Of a stretch of DNA of 64,000 nt, positions 9,131 to 17,450 are shown in pieces. The notes under the pieces were generated by a model. It ran no database searches and was not told where the DNA came from. It saw only the letters and a list, made by a program, of their open reading frames with translations. The position numbers were made by a program, and so were the translations under genes. This DNA is from Austwickia sp. Lineage in GTDB: Bacteria > Actinomycetota > Actinomycetes > Actinomycetales > Dermatophilaceae. The stretch lies in contig JADJTI010000001.1 of NCBI GenBank assembly GCA_016711265.1, positions 372,001 to 436,000 on the forward strand, in the 5' to 3' direction. Numbering within the stretch: position 1 is the stretch's first letter; each line of letters opens with the position of its first letter.

Positions 9131-11992
9131 ATGAATGACCGGGAACGCGAGCTGCGCCAGGCGCTGTCCCGTGCTGGCGTACGGGAGGTGCGTACCGACG
9201 CGGTGAGCCGCGGCATGTACGGCGCCGACGCCTCGCTGTACCGACGGGTGCCGTTGGCGGTGGTCCTGCCCCGCAGCGTCGAGGAGATCGTGGCTACCGT
9301 CTCGGTGTGTCGCCAGCTTGCGGTGCCGCTGACGGCGCGGGGCGCCGGTACGTCGATCGCGGGCAACGCGATCGGGCCCGGCGTCGTGCTCGACACCAGC
9401 CGGTTCCTCAGCCGGGTCCTGGACGTCGACGTCGATGCCCGGCGCGCGGTGGTCGAGCCGGGTGCCGTCCATGCGGTCGTGCAAGCGGCGGCCACCGCGG
9501 TCGGCCTGAGGTTCGGCCCTGACCCCAGCAGTGGTAGCCGGTGCGCCATCGGCGGGATGATCGGCAACAACGCCTGCGGAACCCGGGCCCTGGGGTACGG
9601 CCGGACCAGCGACAACGTCCTCGGCCTGGACGTGGTGACCGGCTTGGGGTCGACGCTGACCCTGAGCACCGGGGTGGGGGGCGCGCAACCGGAACACACC
9701 GGGGACGGCGACGAGCTGGCCGACCTGCGGCGCGCGGTCGCCGCGAACCTGGGTGTCGTCCGGACCGAGTTCGGGCGGTTCGGACGCCAGGTCTCGGGGT
9801 ACGCTCTGGAGCACCTGGCCCCTGAGCGGGGTTTCGACGTGGGCCGGATGCTGGTCGGCAGCGAGGGCACGTTGGCGGTCGTGACCCGGGCGACGCTGCG
9901 GCTGGTCACAGACCCGCCCGCGCGTGTCCTGGTGGCGTTGGGCTTCTCGGACATCTATCAGGCCGCCGATGTCGCGCCCCGGCTCCGGGAGTACGGCGCG
10001 GTGGCGGCGGAGGCGCTGGACGCCCGGATCGTCGACGTGGTGCGCGCACGGCGGGGCCCGCAGGCGGTGCCAGACCTGCCGTCGGGCCGGGCATGGATGT
10101 TCGTCGAGGTGGTGGGGGAGGACCTGGCGGCTGCCCGAGCCACGGCGCAGACCCTGGTGGCGGGGATCGAGGCGGTGGATGCCAGGGTGGTCCTCGATCC
10201 AGTCGAGGTCGCTGCGTTGTGGCGGATCCGGGAGGACGGCGCGGGACTGGGGGGCAGAACCGCCCGGAATCGCCCGGGCCACGCGGGGTGGGAGGACGCC
10301 GCCGTGCCCCCACCGGCGCTGGGGGCCTACCTGCGTGAGTTCGATGCGCTGCTGGAGGCCCATGACGTGACTGGCCTGCCGTACGGGCATTTCGGCGACG
10401 GGTGCCTGCACATTCGGCTCGATGTCGATCTGGACCGTCCGGGTGGCCGGGCCCGGTTCAGGGCATTCCTGCTCGAAGCGGCGGACCTGGTGGCCGCTCA
10501 CGGTGGATCGCTGTCCGGCGAACACGGCGACGGCCGCGCCCGCAGCGAGCTGCTGTCCCGGATGTACAGCCCCGCCGCGATGGCGCTGATGCGGCAGGTC
10601 AAGACGGCCTTCGACCCCGCCGGGGTGCTCAACCCGGGCGTCCTGGTCGACCCCGACCCGGTGGACGCGGGGTTGCGGATCACCGCGGAGCTGTCCGGTC
10701 CGGCGGTAGGTCGGCGCAACGCGGAGCTCGCCTTCCGATACCCCAGCGACGACGGTGATTTCGCCCGCGCGATCCATCGCTGCACCGGCGTGGGTGCCTG
10801 CCGGGCCGACCGGTCCTCCAGCGGCGGGCTCATGTGTCCGTCGTACCTGGCCACCCGGGAGGAAAAGGACTCCACCCGGGGGCGCGCCCGGATCCTGCAG
10901 GAGATGCTCGAGGGTTCGCACGTCATGGGGAGTTGGCGAGCTCCTGAGGTGATGGAGGCGTTGGACCTGTGTCTGTCCTGCAAGGGGTGCGCGTCGGACT
11001 GCCCCACCGGCATCGACATGGCCACCTACAAGTCCGAGGCGTTGTACCAGCACTACCGCGGCCGGTTGCGGCCACTGCGCCACCTGGTGCTGGGGCGACT
11101 GCCGCAGTGGGCCCGGGCCGCCTCGGTCGCACCAGGTCTGGTCAACGCCGTGATGCGGACCCCGGGGGTGGCGTCGACGGCCATGCGCGCGGCGGGCCTG
11201 GATCCACGCCGATCGTGGCCTGAGCTGGCGGCCCGCACGTTCCGGCAGCGGTACCCGGGGTGGGCGCGTCGGCGGGAGCGGGCGGGGAAACCGGCGGTGG
11301 TGTTCATCGACAGTTTCACGGAGCACTTCTGTCCCGAGATCGGGGAAGCCGCCCTGGCTGTCCTGCACGACGCCGGGTACGACGCCCGTCCCCTTCGGCA
11401 GGCGGCCTGCTGCGGGCTCACCTGGATCTCCACCGGCCAGCTCGACGGCGCCCGGCGCCGGGTGAGCGCCACGGTGGAGCTGCTGGTGCCATTCGCCGAC
11501 CGGGGCATCCCGATCGTGGGCCTGGAGCCTTCGTGCACCGCGGTGTTGCGCCACGATGCCGTCCAACTGCTGGACAGCGACAGCGCCAGGCTGGTCGCTG
11601 GGGCCACCGCCACCCTGGCCGAGTTGCTGAACCGCACCCCGCAGTGGCGGCCCCCCGATCTTCGGGGCGTGAGCGTGATCGCCCAACCCCATTGCCACCA
11701 CCACGCCGTGATGTCCTGGGACGCGGACGAGCGGCTGCTGCGTCGTGCGGGGGCCACCGTGACGCGGGTCGCCGGCTGCTGCGGGTTGGCGGGCAACTTC
11801 GGTGTTGAGGCCGGCCACTATGACCTGTCGGTGGCCATCGCCGAACAGCGGCTGCTGCCCGCGGTGCGCCACGCCTCGGCAGAATCCGTCATCCTGGCCG
11901 ACGGATTCTCCTGCCGGACCCAGCTCATCGAACTCGCCGATCGACGCGCCAGCCATCTCGCGCAGCTGTTGGCCGGGCGGCTGTCCACCTGA
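9131..11992 (+). CDS. FAD-linked oxidase fused to Fe-S/CCG-domain subunit (D-lactate/glycolate dehydrogenase type)
   Basis: A 953-residue fusion of a GlcD-type flavin subunit and a GlcF-type iron-sulfur subunit, as in D-2-hydroxyacid dehydrogenases that feed electrons to the quinone pool. Domains in order: FAD-binding PCMH domain (about 30-210), FAD-oxidase C-terminal domain (about 265-520), two 4Fe-4S motifs (C near 550 with MCPSYLATREEKDSTRGR after it, and CLSCKGCASDCPTG near 612), then two CCG domains (ACCGLTW near 759, GCCGLAG near 882). Substrate is not decidable; D-lactate, glycolate or 2-hydroxyglutarate are possible. It starts three bases after the transporter stop. Confidence 0.9.
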   Translation: MNDRERELRQALSRAGVREVRTDAVSRGMYGADASLYRRVPLAVVLPRSVEEIVATVSVCRQLAVPLTARGAGTSIAGNAIGPGVVLDTSRFLSRVLDVDVDARRAVVEPGAVHAVVQAAATAVGLRFGPDPSSGSRCAIGGMIGNNACGTRALGYGRTSDNVLGLDVVTGLGSTLTLSTGVGGAQPEHTGDGDELADLRRAVAANLGVVRTEFGRFGRQVSGYALEHLAPERGFDVGRMLVGSEGTLAVVTRATLRLVTDPPARVLVALGFSDIYQAADVAPRLREYGAVAAEALDARIVDVVRARRGPQAVPDLPSGRAWMFVEVVGEDLAAARATAQTLVAGIEAVDARVVLDPVEVAALWRIREDGAGLGGRTARNRPGHAGWEDAAVPPPALGAYLREFDALLEAHDVTGLPYGHFGDGCLHIRLDVDLDRPGGRARFRAFLLEAADLVAAHGGSLSGEHGDGRARSELLSRMYSPAAMALMRQVKTAFDPAGVLNPGVLVDPDPVDAGLRITAELSGPAVGRRNAELAFRYPSDDGDFARAIHRCTGVGACRADRSSSGGLMCPSYLATREEKDSTRGRARILQEMLEGSHVMGSWRAPEVMEALDLCLSCKGCASDCPTGIDMATYKSEALYQHYRGRLRPLRHLVLGRLPQWARAASVAPGLVNAVMRTPGVASTAMRAAGLDPRRSWPELAARTFRQRYPGWARRRERAGKPAVVFIDSFTEHFCPEIGEAALAVLHDAGYDARPLRQAACCGLTWISTGQLDGARRRVSATVELLVPFADRGIPIVGLEPSCTAVLRHDAVQLLDSDSARLVAGATATLAELLNRTPQWRPPDLRGVSVIAQPHCHHHAVMSWDADERLLRRAGATVTRVAGCCGLAGNFGVEAGHYDLSVAIAEQRLLPAVRHASAESVILADGFSCRTQLIELADRRASHLAQLLAGRLST

Positions 11993-11993
11993 T

Positions 11994-12008
11994 CGGTCAG
12001 GCTGACCG
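11994..12008. terminator. Short hairpin between convergent genes
   Basis: CGGTCA-GGC-TGACCG forms a six-base-pair stem right after the oxidoreductase stop and 24 bases before the end of tag. It could end transcription from either side. It has no T-tract. Confidence 0.45.
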
Positions 12009-12031
12009 GTGACCCCGCCCGCGTGACCCCT

Positions 12032-12667
12032 TCAGGTCGGCGCGGGCCACACCCCGGACGTGCCACGCCGGTGCGACCCGATCAGATGGGCGTCCACGAC
12101 CCCGATGGCGGCCATCAACGCGAACATCGTCGTGGGCCCGACGAAACGGAACCCGAGACGTCGCAGGCCGGTGGCCAGCGCGACGGATTCTGCCGAGGTG
12201 GTCGGCAGGTCGTGCTCGCGGCGAGGGACCGGGGTGCGTTCCGGCTGGAAGGACCACACGTACGCCGCCAGCCCGCCCTGGGCACGCAGCGCGAGGGTGG
12301 CGTGGGCGTTGGTGATGGTCGCCTGAATTTTGGCCCGGTTGCGGACGATCGCGGCGTCGGCCATCAACCGCGCGACGTCGCGGTCGTCGTACCGGGCCAC
12401 TGCCTCGGGATCGAAACCGCTGAAGGCCGCGCGGAAGGCCTCCCGTTTGCGCAGGATGGTCACCCACGCCAGGCCGGACTGGAAGGCCTCGAGGGTGAGG
12501 CGCTCGTACACTCCGCGCTCGTCGCGGACCGGCATGCCCCACTCGGTGTCGTAGTACTGGCGCAGCAGGGGATCGGTGGCCGCCCACCTGGGGCGGGCCA
12601 GCCCATCGGGCCCCACGACCAGGTCGTCGTCGGCGTCGGAGGGCGGATCATGGTCGGTGCTCGTCAT
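12032..12667 (-). CDS. tag: DNA-3-methyladenine glycosylase I
   Basis: A 211-residue base-excision enzyme that removes 3-methyladenine from alkylated DNA. The fold is recognised from YYDTEWG, LEAFQSGLAWVTILRKRE (catalytic-pocket Glu and Trp kept), the NRAKI and FVGPTT segments. Three of the four ligands of the family's structural zinc are missing: the positions of E. coli Cys4, His17 and Cys179 are Pro26, Tyr39 and Ser here, and only the His175 equivalent remains. An ATG at 12703 has an AAGGGAG before it, but ATG 12667 is chosen because a DNA-damage promoter ends eight bases upstream of it and would lie inside the longer frame. Confidence 0.9.
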   Translation of the reverse strand: MTSTDHDPPSDADDDLVVGPDGLARPRWAATDPLLRQYYDTEWGMPVRDERGVYERLTLEAFQSGLAWVTILRKREAFRAAFSGFDPEAVARYDDRDVARLMADAAIVRNRAKIQATITNAHATLALRAQGGLAAYVWSFQPERTPVPRREHDLPTTSAESVALATGLRRLGFRFVGPTTMFALMAAIGVVDAHLIGSHRRGTSGVWPAPT

Positions 12668-12675
12668 AGTTGGCG

Positions 12676-12698
12676 ACGTTAGCCCGAACCACCGACAA
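12676..12698 (-). promoter_or_regulatory. PafBC-type DNA-damage promoter of tag
   Basis: On the minus strand TTGTCGGTG (12698-12690), exactly eight bases, then TAACGT (12681-12676), followed eight bases later by the tag ATG. This matches the RecA-NDp pattern TTGTCRGtg-N8-TAnnnT, the promoter class activated by PafBC in actinobacteria. Matching spacing and a DNA-repair target make the call credible. Confidence 0.8.
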
Positions 12699-12784
12699 CC
12701 CATCCCGTCCGCTCCCTTGGCGACGCGCCGTCTTAGCCGACTGGAACGCCGGGATCTGCCCGCACGAATGAGGGAGTGTCAACG

Positions 12785-12982
12785 ATGGATCTTCGCGACA
12801 GTCGCAACACGGGTCGGCCGATGCCCTTCGGTTTGCCCAAGGGCGCCGACACCGACCAACTCTTCCTCACGATCGCCGGCGCGGCCGCCGACCTGTTGGC
12901 GCAGGAGGGCGCGATGGGGGAGCGGAGCAAGGTCACCAAGACCGTGGCCCGCGACACCGGTCGCGGCGCCTCCCGTCAGTAG
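12785..12982 (+). CDS. Small hypothetical protein
   Basis: A 65-residue protein I do not recognise. ATG 12785 has AGGGAG eight bases upstream, a good ribosome-binding site, and is preferred over GTG 12776 inside it. The protein has no signal or membrane segment; a short helical stretch (LFLTIAGAAADLLAQ) is flanked by polar residues, and the tail is basic. Its last seven bases overlap the end of the convergent isochorismatase-like gene. Function unknown. Confidence 0.55.
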   Translation: MDLRDSRNTGRPMPFGLPKGADTDQLFLTIAGAAADLLAQEGAMGERSKVTKTVARDTGRGASRQ

Positions 12983-13614
12983 CCGCGACTGGAATCTGCG
13001 CTGGCAGCAGCCTCGCCGGTCAGCGCCGCGGTGAACTCTGCGCTGGTCATCGGCTTGGAGAACATCGGGTAGTCGTAGGTGATCGCGTTGTCGTGCTCGG
13101 CCGCGCTGGTGGCGGCCACGCAGTCCGTCAACGTGATCACCTCGTAGCCGCGCTCGTACGCCGAGCGCATGGTCGACTCGACGCAGCAGTTGGTGAGGAA
13201 CCCGGCCAGCACGATGGTGCGAACGCCCCTACTACGCAGCACGAAGTCGAGGTTGGTGCTTGCGAAGGTGTCGAGGCCCCGCTTGCCCTCGATGACGATG
13301 TCGTCGGCCTCGGGGGTCAGATCCGCCACGATCTGCGCTCCCCATTCACCTTGGATGAAGGCGTTGCTGTCGACGACGCCCTTGAGAATGCCGTACGGGC
13401 TGCCCGTGATCTCGCGGTAACCGCCCGCGAAACTGATCGGGCAATGGACGACGGTCGCACCCGCCGTACGCGCCTGCTGCGCGGTGCGGACGGCGTTGTT
13501 CAACATGCCGGTGGCGGCCATCGACTCGGCGACGGCAGCGTGCAGGGCTCCGCCCTCGGAGGTGAAGTCGTTTTGGAATTCGATGAGCACAACTGCGGTG
13601 GTGTTCGGTTCCAT
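12976..13614 (-). CDS. Cysteine hydrolase, isochorismatase-like family
   Basis: A 212-residue hydrolase of the isochorismatase/nicotinamidase superfamily, which cleaves amides or similar bonds through a cysteine nucleophile. The catalytic triad is visible: Asp in EFQNDF (about 14), Lys in EGKRGLDTF (about 112), and Cys in FLTNCCVES (about 145), with the usual cis-peptide region before the Cys. Full length for the family. Nicotinamidases carry a metal-binding DxHxxxH that I do not see, so the substrate is open. The next gene upstream on this strand is the Hsp70-like gene, 60 bases away. Confidence 0.87.
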   Translation of the reverse strand: MEPNTTAVVLIEFQNDFTSEGGALHAAVAESMAATGMLNNAVRTAQQARTAGATVVHCPISFAGGYREITGSPYGILKGVVDSNAFIQGEWGAQIVADLTPEADDIVIEGKRGLDTFASTNLDFVLRSRGVRTIVLAGFLTNCCVESTMRSAYERGYEVITLTDCVAATSAAEHDNAITYDYPMFSKPMTSAEFTAALTGEAAASADSSRGY

Positions 13615-13674
13615 GGGGGCAGCCTGACACGACCATCCCTCGATGCGGGAGGGATCGGGGAAGGTGGGCTCGGG

Positions 13675-15243
13675 TCAGCGGCGGCTGCGCGCCTTGGCCT
13701 TGCCCTTGCCCTGGGTCTGCTCCGCCCGCGGTCCGGGCGCCGCCAACGCATGCTTCTGGGTGTACCCGGTGTGCAGATCCCGCAGGTGCACCTCGATGAT
13801 GCCGTGGGGATCGATGACGTAGCGTTCCTCGATCTGGTGGCCGGCGTCGGCGCGGCGGACCGGGATGGCGCGCAGCTCGTTGGCCGGCTTGCCCTGCAGG
13901 GCAGGGTCGAACGGAAAGATCACCTCGGCGAACGGCACGATGTCACCACGCGGCTGCCCGGCGGCGTCCACGGTGCTGTACTCCACGAACCGGAACCACC
14001 CCACGTTGTGGAAGGCCGGGTAGGCGCGGCTGACCATCACCGCTTCCTGGCTGGTGACCTTGGCTTCGCGCGGGAGGATGGGGTCGAATGCCAGGCTTTG
14101 CCCGTCTCTGGCTTCACGGAACACCCCGAAGCCGCGGGAGAGGCGATCGGTGAGGGAATAGCCTGCGGTGGCGTCGGCGGCGATGGCGAGGCCGATCGCG
14201 GTTGACGCGGCGGGGTAGGGCGATCGGTGGACGCGGCGACCGAAGCGTTCCCGCAGGACCCGCGGCACCAGCGGCAGGGAACTGGCCCCGCCGACGAGGT
14301 AGATGCCCGCGATGTCGGTCATCAGGGGCGAGCCCTCGTCCAGGCCGCCCACGAGCGGACGCATCGCCTCCACGGTCGCCTCGACCAGCGGGGCGCACGA
14401 GGCGTAGAAGTCCTCGACCTTGAGCATCAGGGGGGAGCCGTCCACTTCCAGCGCGATGCGTTTGGACTGGGGTGCCAACTGCTCCTTGGCTTCGCGGCAC
14501 TCCTCGACCAGTTCGGCGAACGCGCGCGGCGGCAACGCTTCGCGGGAGATCCCTGCCTGCATCAGCGCGCACTCGCCAAGGACGACGTCGAAGTCGTCGC
14601 CGCCCAGGTGGTTGAGGCCCAGCGAGTCGATCACCTCGTGGCTCTTGCCGTCCACGTTGACCAGCGAGGCGTCGAAGGTGCCACCGCCGAGGTCATAGAC
14701 GATGACTCGGGTACGCCGTGAGGTCACCGTGCGGCCCTGGCGGTGGGTGTACTCGAAGCCCGCCGCGGACGGTTCGTTGATCATGGCGCTGACCTCGAAG
14801 CCGGCTCGCCGGAATGCTTCCAGGGTCAGGAACCGTTGGGGGCCGTGGGCGTGGGCGGGGACCGCGACGGCTGCCTGGATGTCAGCGACTTTCCCGCCGC
14901 GCACGCTTGAGGATGACTCCAGGGCCTGGCGAAGCGACTCGAAGAACCCCGTCATCACGTCGAGGATGCGCACGTCCTGGTCGCCGACGGCGATCGTGGT
15001 CTCGGGGTTGACGTCGGGGGAGGCGAGCGCGCGCTTGAAGGAACGGACCATCGGGGCGCCGCGTTCACCGGCGGCCAGCGCCTCGAAACCGAAACTGAGA
15101 CGGTCGTCCTCCCAGGCCACGACCGAGGGGTAGTACTCGTGAGCATCGCCTGCGGGATCCTGGAACGACACCACCGGGTAGTTGCCGCGGTCCACCGAGG
15201 CGACGATCGTACGAGTGGTTCCGAAATCGACGCCAAGACGCAT
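13675..15243 (-). CDS. Hsp70-family protein with short C-terminus
   Basis: A 522-residue actin-fold ATPase of the Hsp70 superfamily, not the housekeeping DnaK. ATPase motifs are present: VDFGTTRTIVA (phosphate 1), YDLGGGTFDASLV (phosphate 2), VGGASSLPLV (adenosine) and the NEPSAAG segment. After about residue 360 a beta-rich region replaces the normal substrate domain; the helical lid is absent and the tail is a basic KGKAKARSRR stretch. No grpE or dnaJ is nearby. A -10-like TAAGGT (15256-15251) sits seven bases before the ATG, suggesting a leaderless transcript. Role unknown; probably a specialised chaperone. Confidence 0.88.
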   Translation of the reverse strand: MRLGVDFGTTRTIVASVDRGNYPVVSFQDPAGDAHEYYPSVVAWEDDRLSFGFEALAAGERGAPMVRSFKRALASPDVNPETTIAVGDQDVRILDVMTGFFESLRQALESSSSVRGGKVADIQAAVAVPAHAHGPQRFLTLEAFRRAGFEVSAMINEPSAAGFEYTHRQGRTVTSRRTRVIVYDLGGGTFDASLVNVDGKSHEVIDSLGLNHLGGDDFDVVLGECALMQAGISREALPPRAFAELVEECREAKEQLAPQSKRIALEVDGSPLMLKVEDFYASCAPLVEATVEAMRPLVGGLDEGSPLMTDIAGIYLVGGASSLPLVPRVLRERFGRRVHRSPYPAASTAIGLAIAADATAGYSLTDRLSRGFGVFREARDGQSLAFDPILPREAKVTSQEAVMVSRAYPAFHNVGWFRFVEYSTVDAAGQPRGDIVPFAEVIFPFDPALQGKPANELRAIPVRRADAGHQIEERYVIDPHGIIEVHLRDLHTGYTQKHALAAPGPRAEQTQGKGKAKARSRR

Positions 15244-15321
15244 GCGCCAGACCTTACCAACGCTGGGGCATACGATCGTATTCGACTGGTGTTCGACGGA
15301 TCTGGTGGGTTGACACGGGGG

Positions 15322-15344
15322 TTGTCGGTGCTCCTGCCTACGGT
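15322..15344 (+). promoter_or_regulatory. PafBC-type promoter before the glyoxalase remnant
   Basis: TTGTCGGTG (15322-15330), eight bases, then TACGGT (15339-15344) and, six bases later, ATG 15351. The element fits the RecA-NDp DNA-damage pattern exactly. The gene it serves is broken. Confidence 0.72.
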
Positions 15345-15350
15345 TGCGTC

Positions 15351-15534
15351 ATGAGCATCCGTTGGGCTGTGACGATGGACTGTGCAGAACCGGGACGGCT
15401 GGCCGCCTTCTGGTCGACCGCCTTGGGGTACGTCGAGCCGCCGCCGCCGGTGGGCTACGCCAGTTGGGGGGGAGTGGTTGACGGCACACGATGTTCCCGA
15501 GCAGGAGTGGGATGACGGTTTCTGTGTGGTGTAG
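15351..15534 (+). pseudogene. Glyoxalase-like (VOC) protein, frameshifted and truncated
   Basis: The N-terminus of a Glyoxalase_6/VOC-type protein: it reads MSIRWAVTMDCAEPGRLAAF and goes on to ALGYVEPPPPVGYASW, typical of a family of about 130-150 residues. At a run of seven G (15466-15472) the frame breaks; removing one G restores SWGEWLTAHDVPEQEWDDG, which is the expected continuation. Even in the restored frame a TAG follows at 15532-15534, so the C-terminal two thirds is also gone. The gene is therefore dead by two lesions. The DUF2277 gene starts 17 bases later. Confidence 0.8.
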
Positions 15535-15551
15535 ATGAGATGGAGGAGCGT

Positions 15552-15818
15552 ATGTGTCGCAATATCCGTCCGCTGAACAACTTGGCGCCGCCGGCCACCG
15601 AGGATGAGGTGCATGAGGCTGCCCTGCAGTACGTCCGCAAGATCGCGGGCACGCGAACGCCGTCTGCCGCGAATCAGCAGGCATTCGATGACGCCGTGCA
15701 GCGAATCACCGCCGCCAGCCAGGACCTGCTGCAGGCTTTGACGACGACCGCACCGCCGCGGACGAGGGAGCACCTGGCCGACTCAGCACGCGCCCGAGCA
15801 GCGAAGCGCTTCGGCTAG
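15552..15818 (+). CDS. DUF2277 family protein
   Basis: An 88-residue protein of the DUF2277 family (MCRNIRPL start, ALQYVRKIAG, AARARAAKRFG-like end). Function is unknown in the family. ATG 15552 has GGAGGAG just upstream and gives the standard MCRNIR N-terminus; a frame start at 15540 would add four residues. The conserved MCRNI Cys may bind a metal or cofactor, but nothing shows it. It directly follows the glyoxalase pseudogene, with which such genes are often paired. Confidence 0.85.
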   Translation: MCRNIRPLNNLAPPATEDEVHEAALQYVRKIAGTRTPSAANQQAFDDAVQRITAASQDLLQALTTTAPPRTREHLADSARARAAKRFG

Positions 15819-15848
15819 CCACCAGCACCGACGGCAAGGGAGTCAGCG

Positions 15849-17450
15849 ATGATCGGGTCAACGGCCCTGGTGTACGCCGTCTGCGCGGCTCTTGTCACCG
15901 GCCTGTCCGTCAGGAGTGAATCGAGGACCGCTCCAGCGCCGACGCAGGCAGCGACCTGCACCGTGCGGCTGACCGGACCCGTGGCTGTTCCGGCGATTGC
16001 CGACAGCGGGCGGGGTGCCGCGATGGACTCCTTCGTGCCGGCGTACGGGGCGTCGTACGCCACCGACCGCTACCTGCGCGGAGACGTCGTCCTTTACCGC
16101 CGGTGGCTGTGGCGCCGGCTGTACACCTCGCTGGACGCCAAAGCTCAAGCGAACCCGGCGTACCTGAACACCTACCGTCTGCGAGCTGACGCGTACCTGA
16201 CCAACGGCAGCCACCAGCAGGCCCTGGCACAACTTGATCAGGTGTTGCGGCGACGGCCCAACGATCCGCACGCCCTGGCGGTGAGCGCCATCATCCAGCA
16301 CGCAACCGGAGCGAGCGCGCAATCGGCCTGTCGACTGGCGCGCCTGCGGCTCACCGCCCCCGCGGCAGCGAGCGCGGTGTCGCAGGTGCTGCGGTTCACC
16401 CGAGTGAGCATGAGCCAGCGGTACGGCCCCCAGCCGAGTGGCCGGGTCACCCCGGAGGCCATCGTGGTTTTCGGGCAGGCCGCCCGCGATGACGGCACCC
16501 CCACGCCGGGTCTGCTGGCGCGACTAACCACCGCACTGGGCTTGGCCCAACGGCACCCGGGAGCGCTGCTCGTGGTCAGCGGCGGCGCCGTCCGGTCGGC
16601 CCACAGCGAAGCTGAGGCGATGCGCACTTGGCTGGTTGCCCAGGGGGTGGAGGCGCAGCGCATCGTGGTCGACGCGCAGGCGCGCGACACAGTGGGCAAT
16701 GCCGTCGGCATGCTGGCCGCGCTTCGGCAACGCAACCTTCACCGGGTGGTGGCCGTGACCTCGTTGGCGCACGTACCGAGGGCCGTGACCACGCTCCGGG
16801 TGCTCGCCAGTCGCCACCGCTACGCACTAACCGTGGATGCCGCAGGCAGTGGCGCCCCCCCAACCCCGGCGTCGGTGCCGGGGGAGCGGCGGTACACCTA
16901 CTTCACGGCGGCCCGGGCGGCCGGCCTGATCGAACCGGTGGAGTTCGCGCGGTACCTGGCCGCACGACCGGCCTCGGGGACCAGCGCGGCACAGCCTCCT
17001 CGGCGGGTGACGGTCCCGGCGTACGTCACGGCTTACACCTGGTGGGACAACACCCCCCCGGGCTCGGCCGCGATCAGCCACCCCGTGCTCCATCGGCAAG
17101 CCGGTGGGCGTGGCACCTTCGAGGACCCGGTCACGGTGGCCGTCGGGCACAGCATCATCGGTGGCCGCGACATCCTCGACTACCCGCCGGGCACTCGGCT
17201 CTACTTCCCCCATCTGCGCCGCTACGGCATCGTCGAGGACACCTGCGGCAGCGGTCCCCGGCCCCAGGACTCCTCCTGCCATCGCCTGGACACCCCGGGC
17301 CACAGCGCACCGCCGGGAGCGCAAACGTGGGTTGACCTGTGGATCGATGGCCGCAACGTCTCCTCGCGGCGGGCCGCCCTGCGCGCCTCGGCCATCACCG
17401 GGGTGTTCCCTATGGTGATCAACCCTCCACGGGGTCTGCCGGTGCGCTGA
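15849..17450 (+). CDS. Exported TPR / DUF218 (YdcF-SanA-like) / double-psi beta-barrel-like fusion
   Basis: A 533-residue protein with three parts. A hydrophobic N-terminus (about 1-20) is a signal or anchor. Residues about 95-165 look like TPR helices (YLNTYRLRADAYLTNGSHQQ, then QALAQLDQVLRRRPNDPHAL). Residues about 200-330 are a DUF218 domain (AIVVFGQAARDDGTPTPGLL, LLVVSGGAVRSAHSEAEAM, the DTVGNAV motif), as in YdcF/SanA/ElyC envelope proteins. Residues about 390-505 resemble the small secreted double-psi barrel proteins (AYTWWDNTPPGSAAISHP, VGHSIIGGRDILDYPPGTRL, IVEDTCG). The combination is unusual. The 3' end overlaps the convergent DUF952 gene by 32 bases. Confidence 0.8.
   Translation: MIGSTALVYAVCAALVTGLSVRSESRTAPAPTQAATCTVRLTGPVAVPAIADSGRGAAMDSFVPAYGASYATDRYLRGDVVLYRRWLWRRLYTSLDAKAQANPAYLNTYRLRADAYLTNGSHQQALAQLDQVLRRRPNDPHALAVSAIIQHATGASAQSACRLARLRLTAPAAASAVSQVLRFTRVSMSQRYGPQPSGRVTPEAIVVFGQAARDDGTPTPGLLARLTTALGLAQRHPGALLVVSGGAVRSAHSEAEAMRTWLVAQGVEAQRIVVDAQARDTVGNAVGMLAALRQRNLHRVVAVTSLAHVPRAVTTLRVLASRHRYALTVDAAGSGAPPTPASVPGERRYTYFTAARAAGLIEPVEFARYLAARPASGTSAAQPPRRVTVPAYVTAYTWWDNTPPGSAAISHPVLHRQAGGRGTFEDPVTVAVGHSIIGGRDILDYPPGTRLYFPHLRRYGIVEDTCGSGPRPQDSSCHRLDTPGHSAPPGAQTWVDLWIDGRNVSSRRAALRASAITGVFPMVINPPRGLPVR

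Noticed and set aside
8216..11956. A 1246-codon open frame on the minus strand
   Set aside because: It is antisense to the CDF transporter and FAD/Fe-S genes, has no recognisable domain, and is a by-product of high GC at third positions.
12701..12718. AAGGGAG plus ATG 12703 as the tag start
   Set aside because: The PafBC-type promoter and its -10 box would lie inside the coding region; the shorter start fits the family better.
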